64,000 nt of DNA. It comes from Kiloniella laminariae DSM 19542. Its GTDB lineage: Bacteria; Pseudomonadota; Alphaproteobacteria; Kiloniellales; Kiloniellaceae. The translations under genes were made by a program, and so were the position numbers. Under the pieces are notes generated by a model. That model had not been told where the DNA came from. It saw only the letters and a program-made list of their open reading frames with translations, and did no database searches. The stretch spans positions 42,410-106,409 of the forward strand of contig NZ_KB893146.1 in assembly GCF_000374005.1 (NCBI RefSeq). Reading direction: 5' to 3'. Position 1 is the first letter of the stretch, and the number at the start of each line of letters is the position of its first letter. Below are positions 16,601-25,309 of this stretch, in pieces.

Positions 16601-16629
16601 TTATTGATATTGCGTGCCTCCCTTATAAT
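16601..16629 (+). promoter_or_regulatory. Candidate sigma-70 promoter for cysD
   Basis: A perfect TATAAT (16624-16629) lies 17 bases after TTATTG (16601-16606), a weak -35 element. Transcription would start near 16636 and give a leader of about 230 bases. Chance matches are likely in AT-rich DNA, so this is tentative. Confidence 0.35.
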
Positions 16630-16865
16630 ACATAAAAAATTTGTTATATAAAAATATTTTGCTTTTATTCTTGTGTAATTCACGTTACATACTATTTTCA
16701 ACTTGTGGCGGGGGAGATCCGGTTCGATCCAGCCCAAAATTGGTAAAAAAATGTGAGCCTGCACAGACGTCTGCGACCAAGATTACTGTCGAGGATGTGG
16801 ATGCTGAGCGGCTGAAGATGTACTTTTATGACCTGCTGACAGACTGGCAGGGTTCGGAGATTTCG

Positions 16866-17774
16866 GTGAGTGATCCCTATCTGACGCATTTAAAACAGCT
16901 GGAAGCCGAGAGCATCCATATCATCCGGGAAGTTGCCGCGGAGTTCCGCAATCCGGTGATGCTTTATTCCATCGGCAAGGACTCTGCTGTCATGCTGCAT
17001 CTGGCACGCAAGGCTTTCTATCCTTCGAAGCCACCTTTCCCGCTGTTGCATGTGGACACAACCTGGAAGTTCCGCGAGATGATTGCATTTCGGGACAAGA
17101 TCGCCAGTGAATATGGCTTTGACCTGATCGTGCATACTAACGAGGAGGGCCGCAGCAAGGGGATGAGCCCCTTCGAGCATGGTTCGGCGCTCTATACCGA
17201 TGTGATGAAAACCGAAGCTCTCAAGCAGGCCTTGAACAAATACAAGTTCGATGCGGCCTTTGGTGGTGCCCGTCGTGACGAAGAAAAGTCACGGGCAAAA
17301 GAGCGGGTTTTCTCTTTCCGGTCAGAAAGCCATCGCTGGGACCCCAAAAACCAGCGCCCGGAACTGTGGAACATCTATAATGCAAGAGTAAAGCCCGGTG
17401 AAAGCATCCGGGCCTTCCCGATCTCGAACTGGACCGAGCTGGATATCTGGCAGTATATCTATCGCGAAAACATTCCGATTGTGCCGCTATATTATTCTGC
17501 TGAACGCCCGGTGGTCGAGCGTGACGGTGCCCTGATCATGGTCGATGATGAGCGTATGCCACTCAAACCGGGTGAAACGCCCTCCTTGCGATCTGTCCGT
17601 TTCCGGACACTTGGGTGTTATCCGCTGACCGGTGCGGTTGAGTCCACGGCAGCGACCTTGCCTGATATTATTCAGGAAATGCTTCTTACAACAACCTCCG
17701 AGCGACAGGGTCGCGTGATTGATCACGACCAGGCCGGGTCCATGGAAAAGAAAAAGCAGGAGGGCTACTTCTGA
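16866..17774 (+). CDS. cysD: Sulfate adenylyltransferase subunit 2 (CysD)
   Basis: A 302-residue small subunit of ATP sulfurylase, which forms adenylyl sulfate from ATP and sulfate in the cytoplasm. The PP-loop motif is [18 protein letters not shown]; other landmarks are [18 protein letters not shown] and the C-terminal [28 protein letters not shown] pattern. I place the start at GTG 16866 ([19 protein letters not shown]): GGAG lies about 7 bases before it and the length equals the usual 302 residues. Longer in-frame starts at 16641 or 16818 give an N-terminus unlike the family. The stop overlaps the start of cysNC by one base (TGATG), so the two are translationally coupled. Confidence 0.94.
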   Translation: MSDPYLTHLKQLEAESIHIIREVAAEFRNPVMLYSIGKDSAVMLHLARKAFYPSKPPFPLLHVDTTWKFREMIAFRDKIASEYGFDLIVHTNEEGRSKGMSPFEHGSALYTDVMKTEALKQALNKYKFDAAFGGARRDEEKSRAKERVFSFRSESHRWDPKNQRPELWNIYNARVKPGESIRAFPISNWTELDIWQYIYRENIPIVPLYYSAERPVVERDGALIMVDDERMPLKPGETPSLRSVRFRTLGCYPLTGAVESTAATLPDIIQEMLLTTTSERQGRVIDHDQAGSMEKKKQEGYF

Positions 17775-19672
17775 TGGCCCATAAAGACAAACTTATCTCT
17801 GAAGATATTCTCGCCTATCTTAAGGTACAGGAAGATAAAAGCCTGCTGCGTTTTATTACCTGCGGGTCCGTCGATGATGGAAAGTCCACCCTGATCGGGA
17901 GATTGCTGTTTGATTCAAAATTGATTTTTGAAGATCAGCTTTCAGCCCTGGAAAGTGACAGCAAAAAAGTCGGAACGACCGGTGATGATATAGATCTGGC
18001 CTTACTGGTTGACGGCCTTCAGGCCGAACGCGAGCAGGGGATCACGATTGATGTGGCCTATCGGTTTTTCTCGACCGACAAGCGCAAGTTTATCGTCGCC
18101 GATACACCGGGGCATGAGCAGTATACCCGCAATATGGCCACCGGAGCTTCCGGGGCCGAGTTGGCGCTGATCCTGGTCGATGCCCGTAAAGGTGTCCTGA
18201 CCCAGACCCGTCGGCATAGCTATATTGTATCGCTTCTGGGCATCAAGAACGTGGTGCTGGTGGTCAACAAGATGGATCTGGTTGACTATTCCCAGGCCCG
18301 TTATGACGAGGTGGTGAAAGACTATCTCGCTTTTGCCGAGAAGCTGAATATTCCAAATATCATTTCAACGCCAATTTCCGCGCTCAAAGGTGAAAATGTC
18401 ACCGGGCGCAGCGCATTGATGGAGTGGTATCAGGGGCCGACCCTACTGGAGCATCTGGAAACGGTTGATGTTATTTCCGATCTGACACAAACCCCCTTCC
18501 GGATGCCGGTTCAGTGGGTCAACCGGCCAAATCTTGATTTCCGCGGGTTTAGTGGAACGCTGGCTTCTGGTCGAGTGAGACCTGGTGACAAGCTGGCAGT
18601 CTCTCCCTCTGGTAAAACCTCGACAGTTGAGCGGATCGTTACCTTTGATGGCGACCTGGAAGAAGCCATTGCCGGACAGGCCGTCACCATCACCCTGACT
18701 GACGAGATTGATATCAGTCGTGGCGATGTGCTGTCAAAAGCAGATGAAATGCCGGGGCTGAGTGATCAGCTGCGGGCGCATATTCTCTGGATGCAGGAAG
18801 ATGCCATGTTGCCAGGACGGTCCTATCTGCTCAAAACAGCGGCGACCACTGTTCCTGTGGTGATTTCCGACCTGCATCACAAAGTGAATGTAAACACGCT
18901 TGAAGAGCAGGCCGGGAAAAAACTGGAATTGAATGAAGTCGGGGTCTGTAATCTGGCGCTTGATCGTGCGATTCCCTTTGATGCCTACAAGGACAACCGG
19001 GAAACAGGTTCCTTTATCCTGATCGACCGCTACAGCAATGCAACAGTCGGTGCCGGGATGATCGATTTTGGCCTGCGCCGGGCAAGTAATATTGTCTGGC
19101 AGGAGCTGGACATCAATAAAGACAAGCGGGCCGAACAAAAAGGGCAAAAACCTTGTGTGCTCTGGTTTACCGGTCTGTCCGGCGCCGGAAAATCCACGGT
19201 TGCCAACCTTGTCGAGAAGAAGCTTTTTGCTGAAGGTCGGCATACCTACACTCTTGATGGTGATAACGTCCGCCACGGCCTGAACAAGGATCTGGGCTTT
19301 ACCGATGCTGACCGGGTGGAAAACATCCGTCGCGTGTCGGAAACAGCCAGGCTTTTTGTTGATGCAGGTCTGCTGGTTCTGGTCTCGTTCATCTCCCCGT
19401 TCCGCAGTGAGCGACGTATGGCGCGTGAGCTGATGGGGGAACAGGAGTTTATCGAGGTCTTTGTTGATACGCCGCTTGAGGTCTGTGAAGAACGCGACCC
19501 CAAGGGGCTGTATAAAAAAGCACGGGCAGGCAATATCAAGAACTTTACCGGGATTGATTCGGCCTATGAGGCTCCTGAAAATGCCGAGATCGTGCTGGCT
19601 GGTGGAAGCGCCGAGCCGGAAATTCTGGCGGACCAGGTGATTGCTGCCTTGAAAGAGAAGGGCTTTATCTAG
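17774..19672 (+). CDS. cysNC: Fused CysN-CysC: sulfate adenylyltransferase subunit 1 / APS kinase
   Basis: A 632-residue bifunctional enzyme. Residues about 25-440 are the GTPase subunit of ATP sulfurylase: P-loop [26 protein letters not shown] and NKMDLVD. Residues about 455-632 are APS kinase with its own P-loop [12 protein letters not shown] and the [15 protein letters not shown] motif. Together with CysD it turns sulfate into PAPS, for cysteine synthesis or sulfation. The fused form is common in Alphaproteobacteria. It is the second gene of the operon, starting within the cysD stop. A hairpin at 19720-19759 probably ends the transcript. Confidence 0.95.
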   Translation: MAHKDKLISEDILAYLKVQEDKSLLRFITCGSVDDGKSTLIGRLLFDSKLIFEDQLSALESDSKKVGTTGDDIDLALLVDGLQAEREQGITIDVAYRFFSTDKRKFIVADTPGHEQYTRNMATGASGAELALILVDARKGVLTQTRRHSYIVSLLGIKNVVLVVNKMDLVDYSQARYDEVVKDYLAFAEKLNIPNIISTPISALKGENVTGRSALMEWYQGPTLLEHLETVDVISDLTQTPFRMPVQWVNRPNLDFRGFSGTLASGRVRPGDKLAVSPSGKTSTVERIVTFDGDLEEAIAGQAVTITLTDEIDISRGDVLSKADEMPGLSDQLRAHILWMQEDAMLPGRSYLLKTAATTVPVVISDLHHKVNVNTLEEQAGKKLELNEVGVCNLALDRAIPFDAYKDNRETGSFILIDRYSNATVGAGMIDFGLRRASNIVWQELDINKDKRAEQKGQKPCVLWFTGLSGAGKSTVANLVEKKLFAEGRHTYTLDGDNVRHGLNKDLGFTDADRVENIRRVSETARLFVDAGLLVLVSFISPFRSERRMARELMGEQEFIEVFVDTPLEVCEERDPKGLYKKARAGNIKNFTGIDSAYEAPENAEIVLAGGSAEPEILADQVIAALKEKGFI

Positions 19673-19719
19673 CGTCTTTCTGGAGATAAGCAGAGGACAC
19701 CTGTATCCAGGGTATGTTG

Positions 19720-19759
19720 CAAAAGGCTGTTGTTCCCTTATCGGGGCTTCGGCCTTTTG
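19720..19759 (+). terminator. Candidate terminator after cysNC
   Basis: CAAAAGGC (19720-19727) pairs with GCCTTTTG (19752-19759); an inner CCC/GGG pairing and a GGC-TTCG-GCC mini-hairpin shorten the loop. T-rich sequence overlaps and follows the 3' arm. It begins 48 bases after the cysNC stop. Confidence 0.5.
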
Positions 19760-19990
19760 TCGTTTATATAGGGGGGAGCCCCGCCAGAAAGGCAGGTAGT
19801 GGAGAGTGTATTTTAACACTACCTTAGCCAGTAGTATGCTTTACTGAAGTTCAGGGAGATCATTCCGGGAATTTTAACCATCTTCGCTTGAAAGTGAGTT
19901 ATAAGTGAGCAGGTTAATCATGATCTATAAAATATAGAAATTTGATGAGACCTGATATTCCCTGATCGTTATTGTTATTTGGGTGGGGCG
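19760..19990. other. Gap upstream of the fatty-acid operon
   Basis: Together with the preceding terminator this completes a 318-base stretch without a gene. It holds GGTAGTG (19795-19801) paired with CACTACC (19817-19823), a 7-base inverted repeat that could be an operator or hairpin. It also holds two copies of AAGTGAG (19892-19898 and 19903-19909), the second within TATAAGTGAGC, which also occurs in the TetR operator near 10844. I could not assign a promoter with confidence. Confidence 0.45.
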
Positions 19991-22351
19991 ATGGATACAG
20001 AGCAGGACCTAGACTTCAAGCCAACCTACGACTGGTGTGTCCGGGCCTTTTCTCTTATGAAGCGTCGCTTGGGAATCAACATCAAGCTTCATGACGAGAA
20101 CGGTGACTTCCCGGGCGGGGATATCTATCTCTTTAATCACTTTGCCCGTTTCGAAACGATCATCCCGCAGTACCTTATCCATGAAGCCACTGGCGGCTAT
20201 TGTCGCTGTGTTGCCTCGGGAGAGTTGTTCGAAGGCAACGAGAACTTTGCCAAGTTTCTCTATGGTGTTGGTGCTGTTCCCCACAATCATCCCCGGTTGT
20301 TGCCGTTTCTGGCGGCGGAGATTATGCGGGGGCACAAGGTTATCATCTTTCCCGAAGGGGGAATGATCAAGGACAAGCAGGTCGTTGGTCCGGGGGGAGA
20401 ATTGAGTATCTTCTCGCCGACGGCACAAAAACGACGGAAACATCACACCGGAGCAGCTATCCTGGCCCTGACGGTTGAGCTATTCAAACAGCGGGTTCTT
20501 TCTGTCTTTGAAAAGGGCGAACACGATAGGCTGGAGCGTTGGGCCCGGGCGCTGAATATCAAATCTACTGAGGCCTTGCTTGCGGTGGCGGGCAAACCGA
20601 CCGAGATTATTCCGGCAAATATCACCTTCTACCCTATCCGTGCCAGTGACAATATTCTCAGCAGAAGTGCTGAGTTTCTCAGCAAAGGCAACCATCCCCG
20701 GATGGTAGAGGAGGTCCTGATCGAGGCGAATATCCTGCTCAAGGATTGCGACATGGATATTCGTGTCAGCCGCCCGCTTGAGGTTCAACAGGTCTGGCGC
20801 TGGTGGGAAAAGATTATGCTGTCCCGCCTTTTCAGCCAGATCAATTCTCTCGATGATTTCTTTTCTCTCAATGCCACGGCGGATACCCTGAATGAGCGCA
20901 TGTTCAAGATGTGCACTTCGCGCGGGACCAACCGCCTCAGGGACTATTATATGGAGGCTATCTATGCCGGGGTTACGGTAAACCTGCATCACCTTGCCTC
21001 GGCCCTGATCCGGGAGTTGGTACAAAAAGGGCAATTACGGGTCGGGAAAAAACTGTTTCATCAGGCGCTCTATCTCAGCATTAAACGATGCCAGAAAGAT
21101 GACGAAGTCCATCTGCACCGCAGCCTGACCAAGCCTGAGAACTACTGGAATCTCTGGGATGGTGACAGCTGTCCGGTACTGGACAAGTTTTTTGCATCGG
21201 AAGGCTGTGTCGAGCATCTGACTTTTGAAGGTGAGGACTATGGATTTTCGGCTTCGGTTATGGACACGCGCAGTTTTAACCGGGTGCGGCTTGAAAACCT
21301 TATTCTGGTCTATGCCAACGAGGTTACGCCGATTGACCATGCGATAACGCATGTGAAAGAGGCTCTTGACGACGCTGAAACAGTATCCCTTGAACGAATG
21401 GCGTTACTGCTTTTTGATGATGAACTGCTTTCGCTGGATTGTGACCGCAAGACCTTTTCCAAGGAGCAATATCGGGAGACCAATGCAAAAGAGACCGCGT
21501 TTGCGAAACCGGAACCCTTTCTGATTATACCAGATAAACCCAAGAAAATCGGGGTGCTTCTGGTTCATGGACTTCTGGCGTCCCCGGCAGAAATGGATGA
21601 TTTTGGCAAGGAACTGGCAGAAAAGCGCTTTCCGGTTATGGGCTTGCGCCTCAAAGGACATGGAACATCCCCCTGGGATCTCCGGGATCGGCACTGGCAG
21701 GATTGGTCGGCGTCGGTGAGCCGGGGTCGGGAAATCCTTTCAAGCTTTGTCGATGAGATTGTGATTGTCGGCTTTGCGACCGGGGGATCTCTGTCTCTCT
21801 ACGAAGCCGCGACCCATCCTCAAAATGTTGCCGGAGTTGTGGCGATTTCAGTGCCCTGGAAATTCAAGACCCGTAACCTTGTCCTTGCCCACCTGGCCCA
21901 GGGGTTTGAACGTTTGGCCAGCTGGGTGCCGAAGCTGGAGGAAAAAGCGATTTTCCGTTCCCATCCGGCGGAACATCCCAACGTGAATTATCAGAATGTG
22001 CCCGTACGCACCGCTTATGAGCTGCATCAACTCCGCCAGCAGCTTTTGACACGTCTTCCAGATGTCGACTGCCCGGTCCGGCTATTACAAGGGACGGATG
22101 ACCCCATCGTCGATGCGCGAGGAATCAACAGCGTGTTTGAGCTGATCGGGGCAACGGCGAAGGAGTTAAAGATGGTACCGTCCAAACGGCACGGTATTCT
22201 TTATGAAAATATCGGTGGATGTCGTGCAGAGATTGTCTCGTTCCTCACTGAACTTGAAGCTGTAAGGAACGAAGGCCTTTCAAAGGATGAGGGGGAGAGT
22301 TTGGGGGGGGCTCTTCTGAGCCGTCTGAAAAAAGAAAGTGAGGCCGTCTGA
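19991..22351 (+). CDS. Fusion: PlsC-type acyltransferase with C-terminal alpha/beta-hydrolase-like domain
   Basis: A 786-residue protein. The N-terminal ~270 residues resemble glycerolipid acyltransferases: NHFARFE matches the NHx4D catalytic motif with Glu for Asp, and IFPEGG is motif III. A helical middle part follows. The C-terminal ~240 residues are a monoacylglycerol-lipase-like alpha/beta hydrolase (VHGLLASPAEM, GTDDPIVD, KRHGIL), but the nucleophile elbow reads GFATGG, with Ala (596; codon 21776-21778) where GxSxG has the catalytic Ser. That domain is probably not a normal hydrolase. The start is ATG 19991, behind GGGTGGGG. It overlaps the acyl-CoA ligase start by one base. A role in moving acyl chains between lipids and beta-oxidation is inferred from the operon. 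Confidence 0.8.
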   Translation: MDTEQDLDFKPTYDWCVRAFSLMKRRLGINIKLHDENGDFPGGDIYLFNHFARFETIIPQYLIHEATGGYCRCVASGELFEGNENFAKFLYGVGAVPHNHPRLLPFLAAEIMRGHKVIIFPEGGMIKDKQVVGPGGELSIFSPTAQKRRKHHTGAAILALTVELFKQRVLSVFEKGEHDRLERWARALNIKSTEALLAVAGKPTEIIPANITFYPIRASDNILSRSAEFLSKGNHPRMVEEVLIEANILLKDCDMDIRVSRPLEVQQVWRWWEKIMLSRLFSQINSLDDFFSLNATADTLNERMFKMCTSRGTNRLRDYYMEAIYAGVTVNLHHLASALIRELVQKGQLRVGKKLFHQALYLSIKRCQKDDEVHLHRSLTKPENYWNLWDGDSCPVLDKFFASEGCVEHLTFEGEDYGFSASVMDTRSFNRVRLENLILVYANEVTPIDHAITHVKEALDDAETVSLERMALLLFDDELLSLDCDRKTFSKEQYRETNAKETAFAKPEPFLIIPDKPKKIGVLLVHGLLASPAEMDDFGKELAEKRFPVMGLRLKGHGTSPWDLRDRHWQDWSASVSRGREILSSFVDEIVIVGFATGGSLSLYEAATHPQNVAGVVAISVPWKFKTRNLVLAHLAQGFERLASWVPKLEEKAIFRSHPAEHPNVNYQNVPVRTAYELHQLRQQLLTRLPDVDCPVRLLQGTDDPIVDARGINSVFELIGATAKELKMVPSKRHGILYENIGGCRAEIVSFLTELEAVRNEGLSKDEGESLGGALLSRLKKESEAV

Positions 22352-24078
22352 TGGGACTTTCCTCGCATATGGGGCGTATACCCTTGAGCGCTGTGGCGCG
22401 AAAAGATCCGGTGCGGCCTGGCAACAAATCCCTGTATGAAAATCTGGAACAGGTTGCCCTGGTTTTTGGCCAAAATTCCTGCGTCGAATTTCTCGGGCGA
22501 GACTACAGCTATCGGGAAATTCTGGATCAGGTGCACAGGGTCGCAGCAGGGTTGCAACGCCAGGGCGTGAGAAAGGGAGACAGGGTTGTTCTGTTCCTGC
22601 CAAACTCCCCCTATTTTGTCGTTTGTTATTACGCAATTCTGAAAATCGGAGCCGTGGTCGTCAACAGTAATCCGCTTTATGCGGAAAGCGAACTGGAGCA
22701 TCAGCTGAAGGATAGCGGGGCAGAGATCCTGATCACGATTGACATCAAGGAGCTGTGCCAGAAAGCAATCAAGCAGCTGGAGCGGACAGCGCTGCGTAAA
22801 GTGGTTATCTGTCGTCTGTCCCAGGCGATGCCAACACTAAAAGGGGCACTTTTTTCGCTTTTGCAGTTCCACAAGATATCTCATCCGACAGGACCGGAAG
22901 TTCTGGAGTTCGAAGATCTGTCTAACAGCCTTGAGGGCGCTTATCCGGTGGATGTCAGTCCTTCGGATCTTGCCGTCTTGCAATATACGGGCGGTACGAC
23001 AGGAGCGCCAAAAGGAGCAGCATTGTCCCACGCCAATGTGATGGCAAATACCGAGCAGGTGACGGCCTGGTTTTCCAATGCAGTACCCGGCGAAGAACGC
23101 ATATTGGGGGTGCTGCCGCTGTTTCATGTCTTTGCCATGACGACGGTCCTGAATATGGGGATTTCTCTCGGGGCACAGATTATCCTGTTGCCACGCTTTC
23201 AGCTGGGGCAGATGCTCAAAACCATTGATCGGCTGAAACCGACTTTGATGATGGGAGTGCCAACCCTTTATAACGCGGTGAACAATAGCCCGGTGGTTGA
23301 TCAGTATGATCTCTCCTCGATCAAATACTGTATTTCTGGCGGTGCGCCTCTGCCGCTGGACTGCAAGCATCGTTTTGAAGAGCTGACGGGCTGTGTGTTG
23401 GTTGAAGGGTACGGGTTGAGCGAAGCATCCCCTGTCTGTGCCTGCAATCCGGTTGCCGGACAAAACAAGGAAGGTTCCATTGGCCTGCCGATGCCGGGAA
23501 CCTTGCTTGAAATTCGCTCCCCGGAAGCCCCCTTTGAGGTCTTGCCCAAAGGGGAGAAGGGCGAGCTTTGTATCACTGGCCCCCAGGTCATGATCGAGTA
23601 CTGGCACAATCCGGAAGCAACTGAAAAAACAATTTGTGAAGGCCGTCTGCGCAGTGGTGACATTGGGTATATGGACAAGGAAGGTTATGTCTTCCTGCTT
23701 GACCGCCTCAAGGACCTAATCCTCTGTAACGGCTATAATGTCTATCCCCGCAACATTGAAGAAGCAATCAATCGTCATCCTGCCGTCGCGGAAGTCACAG
23801 TGATCGGTGTCCCCGACAAGGAACATGGCGAAATCCCCAAGGCTTTTGTCAAGCTGCATGCAGGACAACTGCTGAACGAAGCTGACCTGCAGGAGTTTTT
23901 GCAAAAATATCTTTCTGTCATTGAGCGCCCCCGGATTATCGAATTTCGCAAGGAGCTGCCAAAAACCATGATTGGCAAGCTGTCCAAAAAAGAGCTCCGG
24001 CAGGAGGAACAGGACTTAGCCGAAGGAATGGGTGACAGAAAGAACACAGCGAAGGGGAATGATGATGGACCTTCATGA
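22351..24078 (+). CDS. fadD: Long-chain fatty acid-CoA ligase
   Basis: A 575-residue AMP-binding enzyme that activates fatty acids to acyl-CoA via an acyl-adenylate. The P-loop-like motif is YTGGTTGAPKGAALSHANV; the A5 motif is EGYGLSEASPV; the hinge and C-terminal domain contain GDIGYMDKEGYVFLLDRLKDLI and the catalytic Lys in KTMIGKLSKK. Length and motifs match FadD-type ligases. It is coupled to the upstream acyltransferase gene (TGATG) and followed after 88 bases by the thiolase gene. In this operon it feeds the beta-oxidation enzymes encoded downstream. Confidence 0.9.
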   Translation: MGLSSHMGRIPLSAVARKDPVRPGNKSLYENLEQVALVFGQNSCVEFLGRDYSYREILDQVHRVAAGLQRQGVRKGDRVVLFLPNSPYFVVCYYAILKIGAVVVNSNPLYAESELEHQLKDSGAEILITIDIKELCQKAIKQLERTALRKVVICRLSQAMPTLKGALFSLLQFHKISHPTGPEVLEFEDLSNSLEGAYPVDVSPSDLAVLQYTGGTTGAPKGAALSHANVMANTEQVTAWFSNAVPGEERILGVLPLFHVFAMTTVLNMGISLGAQIILLPRFQLGQMLKTIDRLKPTLMMGVPTLYNAVNNSPVVDQYDLSSIKYCISGGAPLPLDCKHRFEELTGCVLVEGYGLSEASPVCACNPVAGQNKEGSIGLPMPGTLLEIRSPEAPFEVLPKGEKGELCITGPQVMIEYWHNPEATEKTICEGRLRSGDIGYMDKEGYVFLLDRLKDLILCNGYNVYPRNIEEAINRHPAVAEVTVIGVPDKEHGEIPKAFVKLHAGQLLNEADLQEFLQKYLSVIERPRIIEFRKELPKTMIGKLSKKELRQEEQDLAEGMGDRKNTAKGNDDGPS

Positions 24079-24166
24079 GTTCTGCTTCTCCTTAAGAATA
24101 ACACGAATAACGGGCCCATCCGGTGTCCGCTCCGATTTGAGCCGTAAATAAGCCAAGGAAACCCAA

Positions 24167-25309
24167 ATGGTAGATATTGTATTGGCAGGATATGCCCGTT
24201 CTCCCTTCCACTTCGCCAACAAGGGCGCGCTGGCACGGGTGCGGCCAGATGATCTGGTTGCACAGGTGATCAGGGGGCTGGTTCATAAAACCGGGGTTGC
24301 CGGGAAGGATATCGAGGCCATTTTCATGGGCTGTGCTTTTCCGGAAGGAGAGCAGGGGTTGAATATCGCCCGGTTGGCTGTGTTCCTGGCTGATTTACCC
24401 CAATCGGTCGGCGGGGCAACGGTCAATCATTTCTGTGGTTCTTCAATGCAGGCAATTCATATGGCCGCCGGGGCCATCGCCATGGGAGCGGGGCAAGCCT
24501 ATATCTGTGCCGGGATTGAATCCATGACCCGGGTGCCGATGATGGGATATAACCCGCTGCTCAATCCTGCTTTGGCCAAGAGTTTCCCGCCGGCATTTAT
24601 CTCGATGGGAGAAACAGCAGAGAACGTTGCTGATAAATACGGAATGAGCCGGGTTGACCAGGATGCTTTCTCTCTCCAAAGTCATAAAAAAGCAGCCAAA
24701 GCCCAGTCGGAAGGACGGTTTAAAGAAGAGATTATTGCCATTACCGGCCCTGATGGCGCTGTGGTTGAACGGGATGGCTGTATCCGTGCCGAGAGTACAC
24801 TTGAGGGATTAGGGTCGCTTTCTCCTGCCTTTCGTGAAGGCGGTTGTGTGACAGCGGGAAGTTCGTCTCCGCTGACGGATGGCGCTTCGGTGGTTCTGGT
24901 CTGTACTGCTGACTATGCCAAAGAGAATTCTTTACCTGTTCTGGCAAAAATTCGCAGCATAGCTGTGGCGGGTTGTGCGCCTGAAATTATGGGTATTGGT
25001 CCGGTAGCTGCGACAAAAAAGGCTGTTGAGCGTGCGGGTATTTCAATCAAGGATCTGGATGTTATTGAATTGAATGAAGCTTTTGCCAGTCAGGCGCTGG
25101 CCTGTATGTCTGACCTCAATCTGGACCCGGCAAAGATCAATATTGATGGGGGGGCGATTGCTCTAGGGCATCCTCTGGGGGCAACAGGTGCCCGCATCAC
25201 CGGAAAAGCGGCCCAGTTGCTCAAACGCGAAGGGGGCAGGTTTGCTCTTGCAACCCAGTGTATTGGCGGTGGTCAGGGGATCGCGACTGTGCTGGAGGCC
25301 GCGGAATGA
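24167..25309 (+). CDS. fadA: Thiolase (acetyl-CoA acyltransferase)
   Basis: A 380-residue thiolase that performs the last beta-oxidation step, cleaving 3-ketoacyl-CoA with CoA. The nucleophilic Cys is in VNHFCGSSMQAIHMAAG; the C-terminal motifs NEAFASQ, GGAIALGHPLGATGAR and the second Cys in CIGGGQG are all present, so it looks active. The ATG at 24167 follows AAGGAAA. Its stop overlaps the start of the next gene (ATGA, 25306-25309), the usual FadA/FadB coupling, which fits a multienzyme complex of the two products. Confidence 0.92.
   Translation: MVDIVLAGYARSPFHFANKGALARVRPDDLVAQVIRGLVHKTGVAGKDIEAIFMGCAFPEGEQGLNIARLAVFLADLPQSVGGATVNHFCGSSMQAIHMAAGAIAMGAGQAYICAGIESMTRVPMMGYNPLLNPALAKSFPPAFISMGETAENVADKYGMSRVDQDAFSLQSHKKAAKAQSEGRFKEEIIAITGPDGAVVERDGCIRAESTLEGLGSLSPAFREGGCVTAGSSSPLTDGASVVLVCTADYAKENSLPVLAKIRSIAVAGCAPEIMGIGPVAATKKAVERAGISIKDLDVIELNEAFASQALACMSDLNLDPAKINIDGGAIALGHPLGATGARITGKAAQLLKREGGRFALATQCIGGGQGIATVLEAAE

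Larger units (their letters stand above)
16396..16865. other. 470-base AT-rich regulatory region upstream of cysD
   Basis: This gap holds no convincing gene. From about 16490 to 16700 it is far richer in A and T than the surrounding DNA. It contains a 9-base inverted repeat and a candidate promoter, listed separately. A reading frame open through 16641-16865 in phase with cysD exists, but its translation is not CysD-like and is taken as 5' leader. Confidence 0.6.

Noticed and set aside
16641..16865. N-terminal extension of CysD
   Set aside because: The extension is not CysD-like and the GTG at 16866 has a good Shine-Dalgarno and gives family length.
18734..19819. 361-codon open frame antisense to cysNC
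   Set aside because: The plus strand is unmistakably CysNC. The antisense translation has no recognisable domain and reflects codon bias of the real gene.
22837..23607. 256-codon open frame antisense to the acyl-CoA ligase gene
   Set aside because: Same reason: the sense strand is a clear AMP-binding enzyme and the antisense has no domain.
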